Program-made: the position numbers and the translations under genes
The notes under the pieces: generated by a model
What the model was told of the DNA's origin: nothing
What the model saw: only the letters and a program-made list of their open reading frames with translations
Databases searched by the model: none
Shown: piece by piece, positions 57,861-64,000 of the stretch
How positions within the stretch are numbered: the first letter of the stretch is position 1
Layout of the letters: each line of letters opens with the position of its first letter
Source of the DNA: Salvelinus alpinus
Taxonomy: Eukaryota > Chordata > Actinopteri > Salmoniformes > Salmonidae
DNA: 64,000 bases
Direction: 5' to 3'
Assembly (NCBI RefSeq): GCF_045679555.1
Contig: NC_092090.1
Coordinates: forward strand, 31,136,288-31,200,287

Positions 57861-58784
57861 GTGGGCAGGAAGGCCTACATAGTTTGCGCAACACAAGCCC
57901 CAGGTTAAGGGAGACACCTAGGAGACCTGGGAGCTGTGTGGAATCCAAACAGGTAGGAAGGGGGAGGAATGGCTGCTACTACCTATGTAGTCCATTTGCT
58001 AGTGAAAGCAGGTAGATGGCTCAGCAAGCACACAACCTACAGCAACAGTAGTAGGTCAATGTACCAACAAAGCCCTCAACCATGGACAGATCAGATTGAT
58101 GACCTTGTAGACTCACGGTCCATCTATGTTCGTCGTAGTGACTGTAGTAGGGTGGCTTTGTAAATGCACCATGCAGGCGTAGGTGAGTAGACGGAGGCCT
58201 GTCTGCCATGTACGTGGCTGTTTTTCAGGCTGACCGGCTCGGGCCTGGGAGCCTCACGCTCTAACAGAACACACAGGTGCCACATTCACACCTCCACTAC
58301 AGCACAATCCAGGGCTGCGGAAAGAGGGCAAAGGTCCCTGACCTACCTTTTAGACACAAGGGGTCTTTATTCTCATGGCCGAAACTACATGTACACCCAC
58401 ACACACCTGCACACGTACACAGACACCAAAACATGCAACCATACAGTACACAAGTATACACAGACGCACACAAGCCCATACCTGCATTGATATTGTGTAG
58501 GTCTCCACTACCTCATTTATCTAGCCCTACCTAAAATCCTATTAGCAAGATTTCCTTCAGTGACATTTTGGAGCCTGTTACTGTGATGCTTATTCATTGA
58601 CTGTGTCTTAATGGCAGGGAACAACCTCACAGGGCAGCAAACTACCCATCAGGGGGGAAACATTAGAATTCTTCTGGTAATATCAAACTTAAGAATATGT
58701 GTAGTATGTTCCTGTAATGCAAAAGCGGGCCATTCAAATTGAAATTGACAAGACTGATTGATGGTCTGGTTCTCTTTGCCCTAG

Positions 58785-58854
58785 CTGACCCTAACCTGGG
58801 CTCTGTCATGGGGATGGGTCTGACGGCTCTGATGCTGTCTCACATCTGGCACCG
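58785..58854 (+). other. Possible isolated exon, unrecognised
   Basis: A pyrimidine-rich tract and CCCTAG precede, and GTAAAC follows. The 70 bases between are open in one frame and read DPNLGSVMGMGLTALMLSHI, a membrane-like segment. It is on the strand opposite to gas2. No partner exon was found nearby and I do not recognise the protein, so it could be chance or a relic. Confidence 0.25.
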
Positions 58855-61314
58855 GTAAACAAGTGTCCTTTCAACAGGCTGAGAGAATGTTTTCATCTTG
58901 AAATTATAGTACCTCCTTTCAAGTTTCAAGAGTTTGAGTAGAAAAGACCTCAAACTGACAACGGCTTGTCCTGACACAAAGTCAATTGCCAACAGCAGTG
59001 TGTGTCGCTGTGTTGTGGTACGTACTTAGAGCCCCTTTACTACTGTCAAGTGGAACTAATTGACCACCAGGCTAATTGACCACCAGGCTTTCTGTGGCAA
59101 CTATGAACACGTATCTATAGATGCTTTCAGAGACTTCCCCTGATCTAAATATGAATGAATGAACAATTCAGAGAAGAAAAAGATGGGCAATTTCAATTTG
59201 ATGTCCAACAGCATTGCTGGAAGCTACACCATTCTGAAACAGCATTTGAACAGAGATCTGGTGTCACTAAGTATCGAGTCTCAGATCGAAACAGCTGAAC
59301 TGGGGTAATGCGATCCTTCTGAACACAGATATTCAAAGGGTTGGTTGGAGGGTAGGTAGGCTACATCTTACTGGGCTCCAGGCCCGGTACATGGCTCTGT
59401 CTCAACTGGTTCCAGACTAAATAAACTCCAGACCAGCATATAGGATTGTAAGGTCAATTGCCCATTGCTGTTTATACACCTTGAACAATGGGGCTTTACT
59501 CTAGAATTCCACTGGACATTCTTTTTTTACTATGCCACTAAAATCAAACAGAAAAAATTTGAATTTTAGCAAGGAGACATTTATAAAATAAACAGTGACC
59601 ACAGCACAAGCTGTTCAGTGAGTACAATTTTAAGCACATCCATACTTATTAAGTTCAAATAATGTATTATATTTTTTTATATATAAAAATGTATTATATA
59701 TTTTTATATATATTCAGGTTCAAAATTAATATTAAGGTTTGGCAATGCAGCTGTCGTTTACGATCTATACTTAGGATGTATCACATAAAATGAATGCTAC
59801 AGCTTGAAATCGTCATTATTTCACTGATATTTCAAAACTAGTGCATTTTGTAAAATACATACATTTGATCTATAGCTTCACTTTTTAGATCACAAGTCAC
59901 AAAGTCAACAACTGTTTTTTCTAGTAGGCCTAGCGGGGAGTAGAAGAAAATACAATTACTGGAGATAGTGGTCAAAGTAAACAAAAAAACACAGGCTATT
60001 TATTAATCATGTACAGCCATCACCATCCTCATCAATGACCTTCATTATTAAATATTCATAATATCTTAATCAACTTTCTGCATAGGAATAATACTTTATA
60101 AAGGAAATACTTACAGTGTCAATGAGTAAGTAAAACTGTTCAATAAATTCCTCCAGTAAAAATCAACAAACAGACTGTGTGTGCAGGACCAAACATCACT
60201 TACAGGTTATCTTCTCAGGTCCGCTAAATGGAAAATGTCCAATAAGAACGTAGGCTACCTCCACTTCTCAGTGAAACACCCCTGTGCGCCCTGTGAAAGC
60301 TGCTGGTGCCATCTTACAAGTTGTAGGTGTTACCGCTGTCAACGACGTTGTGACAAGAGAAAAGGCAGACTTGTATTAGTCACAGCGCAAGTTCCTATTA
60401 TTTTGTATCTGGATTCCACTATAAATAATGTAGAACTCTTACATTAGTCATCGCTAATGTTACCTTGTCTCATGGTGAGTACTGGACATTCTTGCTTTGA
60501 GCACTCAGCACCACTGTTTTGTCAGTCCTCCACCAGCAAGTTTCCCGCGGAGACTTTAATAATCTCCATCTGCTATTAAAACGTGCAGGGGTTACGTGTG
60601 TGGGTGGTCTTTATGACTACTATGTGCAGGCAGTATCTTGTAATTCAGACCTGTCACCTCGTGTCTTTTGATTTTTGGCGCGTCATCCATTCCATGTAGG
60701 CTGGCAATAATGTGGAGTCATCAAACAAAACAGTTGTGAAAAGTTTGGAAATTGGACCTGGACAAATGAACAACTTATTTTCTCTAAGGTCTATGTCAAT
60801 ATGGGTGGCAGCTCAGCTACCTAAGTGAAGAGGTAATTCCACAACCTTTGGACAGTGGAAATTGATTAAAAAATATATATATTTTGTAAAAAAAGAAACC
60901 AATGCATTTAGTCCCTATCCAGTTCTACCTATGTGTTTTACAGATGAATGGTGCTTTTAAAATATTTGTAAATGGCCTCATAGGATTCAGGGACATAGCA
61001 GCGGGTAGTAAGGGTGCTGAGGGTGCTGCAGCAGCCCTGATAAAAATACAAATAAAATAATATAAACAAATATAATATTAACAAATATTTACAAATAATT
61101 AAACAAAATATATTACTCCTGTATGAGAGGAGCCAAAAACTCTTCAACAGAGCAGGGAGAAATGCACTCAGGTAGCTCAGAAATGTAACCTGATGAGAGT
61201 GAGGGTGAATTTCCTGGCAGGTGCCATGAAGACCGCTGAGTTCGGACCTTGTCCCGATGATGACAAAGATGATTATGGCCCAGTGGGAGTGATATTTTTG
61301 GAGAGAATGGATCC

Positions 61315-61611
61315 TTGCCTTCAGGATGGGTAGAGAAGAGGGTGGGGACTGTTGAATCGCTGAAAGTATCTCGAAGTGGACTTGTGATGATTTTTTATGT
61401 CTTCTGTCCAGATGGAGCGGGCTCTCCGCACCACGCGTCTCGGGACAAGACCTGTGACTTGCTTTGCTCTCCAGACCAGTCTCAAAATCCAGTACAGTAT
61501 GTGACGGTGTATGCACCTTTCAAGTTAGTTACGATCCGCCAATACAAATTTAAAGAAGAAGACGAAGGCAGCGTTCCCGACACCAACTACCATGAAAAGT
61601 TTAAAAGGTAG
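61315..61611 (+). other. Unrecognised ORF of 98 codons
   Basis: An open frame with a protein-like composition in its second half (QYVTVYAPFKLVTIRQYKFK, then an acidic stretch). TCTGTCCAG at about 61420 could be an acceptor and AAAAGGTAGCC a donor near 61609. I do not recognise a family. It may be a real exon of an unknown gene or a chance ORF. Confidence 0.25.
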
Positions 61612-61781
61612 CCATTTTTTTCTTCAAAAGGGGGGCTTTTAACATTAGTTTGACATTTCTAAACCATAAGGGTCAGGTAGGTAGGCCCAAACCCTCAAAT
61701 AATATAACACTAATTTTCATCGGTTTTAGTAGTAGAGGGCACTGTTTATCATTGTTAACCATCAAGTGGGATGAGATCATA

Positions 61782-62813
61782 CACTACCTGACCATAAGTA
61801 TGTGGACATCTGCTTGTCGAACATCTCATGCCAAAGTTATGGGCATTAATATGGAGTTGGTCCCCGTTTTGCTGCTATAACAGCCTCTTCTCTTCTGGGA
61901 AGGCTTTCCACTAGATGTTGGAACATTGCTGCAGGGACTTGCTTTCATTCAGCCACAAGAGCATTCGTGAGGTCGGGCACTGATGTTGGGCGATTAGGCC
62001 TGGCTCGCAGTCGGCGTTCCAATTGATCCCAAAGGTGTTCGAGGGGGTTGAGGTCAGGGCTCTGTGCAGGCCAGTCAAGTTCTTTCACACCGACTGCAAT
62101 TTCTGACAAACAATTTCTGTATGGACCTCACTTTGTGCACAACATTATCATGCTGAAACAGGAAAGGGCCTTCCCCAAACTGTTGCCACAAAGTTGGAAG
62201 CATGGAATCGTCTAGAATGTCATTGTATGCTGTAGAGTTAAGATGTCCCTTCATCGTGATTCATCGTGATTCATCTCTCCAGAGAGCAAGTTTCCACTGC
62301 TCCAGGATCCAATGGCGGCAAGCATTGTGCATGGTGATCTTAGGCTTGTGTGCAGCTGCTCGGCCATGGAAACCCATTTCATGAAGCTCCCGACGAACAG
62401 TTATTGTACTGACGTTGCTTCTAGAGGCAGTTTGGAACTCGGTAGTGAGTGTTGCAACCGAGGACAGCGCTACGCACTTCAGCACTCGACGGTCCCGTTC
62501 TGTGAGCTTGTGTGGCCTACCACTTCTCGGCTGAGCCGTTGTTGCTCTTAGACATTTCCACTTACAGTTGACCGGGGCAGCTCTAGCAGGGCAGAAATTT
62601 TACGAACTGACTTGTTGGAAAGTTGGCATCCTATGACGGTGCCACCTTGAAAGTCATTGAGCTCTTTAGTATGGCCATTCTACTGTTAATGATTGTCTAT
62701 GGAGATTGCATGGCTATGTGCTCAATTTTATACACCTGTCAGCAACAGGTGTGGCTGAAATAGCCGAATCCACTAATTTGAAGTGGTGTCCACATACTTT
62801 TGTATATGTTGTG
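61782..62813 (-). mobile_element. Tc1-like element, internally deleted
   Basis: Ends CACTACCTGACCATAAGTATG and (reversed) CACAACATATACAAAAGTATG, with TA on each side (61780-61781 and 62814-62815). The transposase is on the minus strand. Remaining pieces include an HTH-adjacent part read from 62485 (VSTITVRRELHEMGFHGRAA). The middle third, with the catalytic core, is deleted. Confidence 0.8.
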
Positions 62814-63377
62814 TATCATATGTCCATAATTCTCAACTCAGTTTACACATCAGAATAAAGCAAACAGTCTTGACAGTTTAGTTCTTGATTTATATTGCAG
62901 GTCTGTCTGTAGCCTATGACAATTATGGAGTGTACCAACTGTATGCTAGCCCAGTACAAACCATTCTCCCACTATTCCCACCTCCCTGTTTCCTGACGAC
63001 ATCAGCTGGTAAACCAGCTATATTACATCCTCTCTCCCAGCCCTGTTACAGGCTCATTAATATCTAGTTTATTGGTGCTGAAGCAGAGGGGGGAGCAGAA
63101 GTAATTGCACTTTTTGTCAAAGAGAGGGAGGGGTGGGGGGATGCAGCTTAAGGGCAGCTATCCATCTAGTGTGCGCTGAGGCTCTGACATGCTAACCCCT
63201 GTGAGGAGGAGGGTGGGGTCGCAGGTGTGGTTGATCCACCACTCCTTCCCAGGGGACAGATCTCTTGTGCCCATGAACCCCCTCAGACACACCCCTTCCC
63301 AGTTGCCACTAGCCAATTCCCTAATTTGCACTGGTTAACATTCAGCCCATCAGACTCCTGTATATGTGTGTGCTTGT

Positions 63378-63381
<4 letters not shown>

Positions 63382-63436
<55 letters not shown>
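63382..63436. repeat. GA microsatellite
   Basis: A 55-bp uninterrupted GA run. Confidence 0.95.
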
Positions 63437-63437
<1 letters not shown>

Positions 63438-63589
63438 AAACATATTTACATAAACAAATGTTTGTCTGAAAGATTGCTTTGAGAGAGATTTGAAGAAGCT
63501 GACCTCATGATGGACAGATTGAAGTTGGGACTCGTCTCATGTGAACTGAGGAATCAATCTGTGTGTTTGTGTGTTAGTATGTGTGTGTT

Positions 63590-63757
<168 letters not shown>

Positions 63758-64000
63758 GGCCGTGCTGCCAGTGTGTTAAAGGCATGTTAAACCCATTTAA
63801 CAATGACTCAGAAGCACCAACAGAGTTCATTAACAGTAGAGCATCTGGAACTAGACTTGAATAGGAAGGCTGCTGTTGTTCATTCAATGTACTGCTATGT
63901 ACAGTATTATACAGTAGAAAATATGTACTATAATACACTTTTTTAAAACAGCATGTGTTCATTGTGGATTCCAAAATGTGTTTTGCCAAAATGTCCTATT

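Overview
The window is vertebrate nuclear DNA, almost certainly from a salmonid fish. It has split genes with GT-AG introns and no prokaryotic features. The interspersed repeats are typical of salmonids: a tRNA-Leu-headed SINE (SlmI type), HpaI-type SINEs, a LINE whose 3' tail matches those SINEs, several Tc1 families including one of Sleeping Beauty type, and long GT microsatellites. The species cannot be named from the sequence alone.

Three protein-coding genes can be rebuilt exon by exon, and the reading phase is consistent at every junction. slc39a13 (ZIP13 zinc transporter, + strand, coding 9933-18922, 380 aa) has a non-coding first exon next to an ETS/CRE-like promoter. tmem178b (claudin-like four-pass membrane protein, + strand, coding 26882-32260, 300 aa) follows. 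gas2 (CH-GAR cytoskeletal linker, - strand, coding 54484 down to 37055, 451 aa) converges on tmem178b. The three act in separate processes (zinc export from vesicles, an ER or plasma-membrane four-pass protein, and actin-microtubule linkage). I see no operon-like or pathway relation between them.

Most of the remainder is transposon. Positions 1-3030 hold one TTAA-flanked non-autonomous element inserted into another copy of itself. Positions 3.0-8.5 kb hold a tRNA-Gly-like sequence with a genomic CCA, a 43-bp tandem repeat, a solo LTR with a 5-bp target duplication, and two SINEs. Intron 3 of the slc39a13 coding region carries a truncated LINE. Positions 19.9-25 kb hold three Tc1 elements, two of them nested. 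The gas2 introns hold a LINE with an open 782-aa frame, a hAT MITE with an exact 8-bp target duplication, a Sleeping Beauty-type element with another Tc1 nested in it, and a TTAA-flanked MITE. Positions 54.5-64 kb upstream of gas2 hold a minisatellite split by a Tc1, two unrecognised possible coding segments and a further Tc1 relic.

I found no new multi-gene system. The observations I would follow up are the self-nested TTAA element, an upstream ORF in slc39a13 whose stop overlaps the main start as ATGA, the very long Pro/Ser/Thr linker in gas2, two Tc1 transposases each broken by one obvious lesion, and the 3' tail shared between the LINE and the SINEs.
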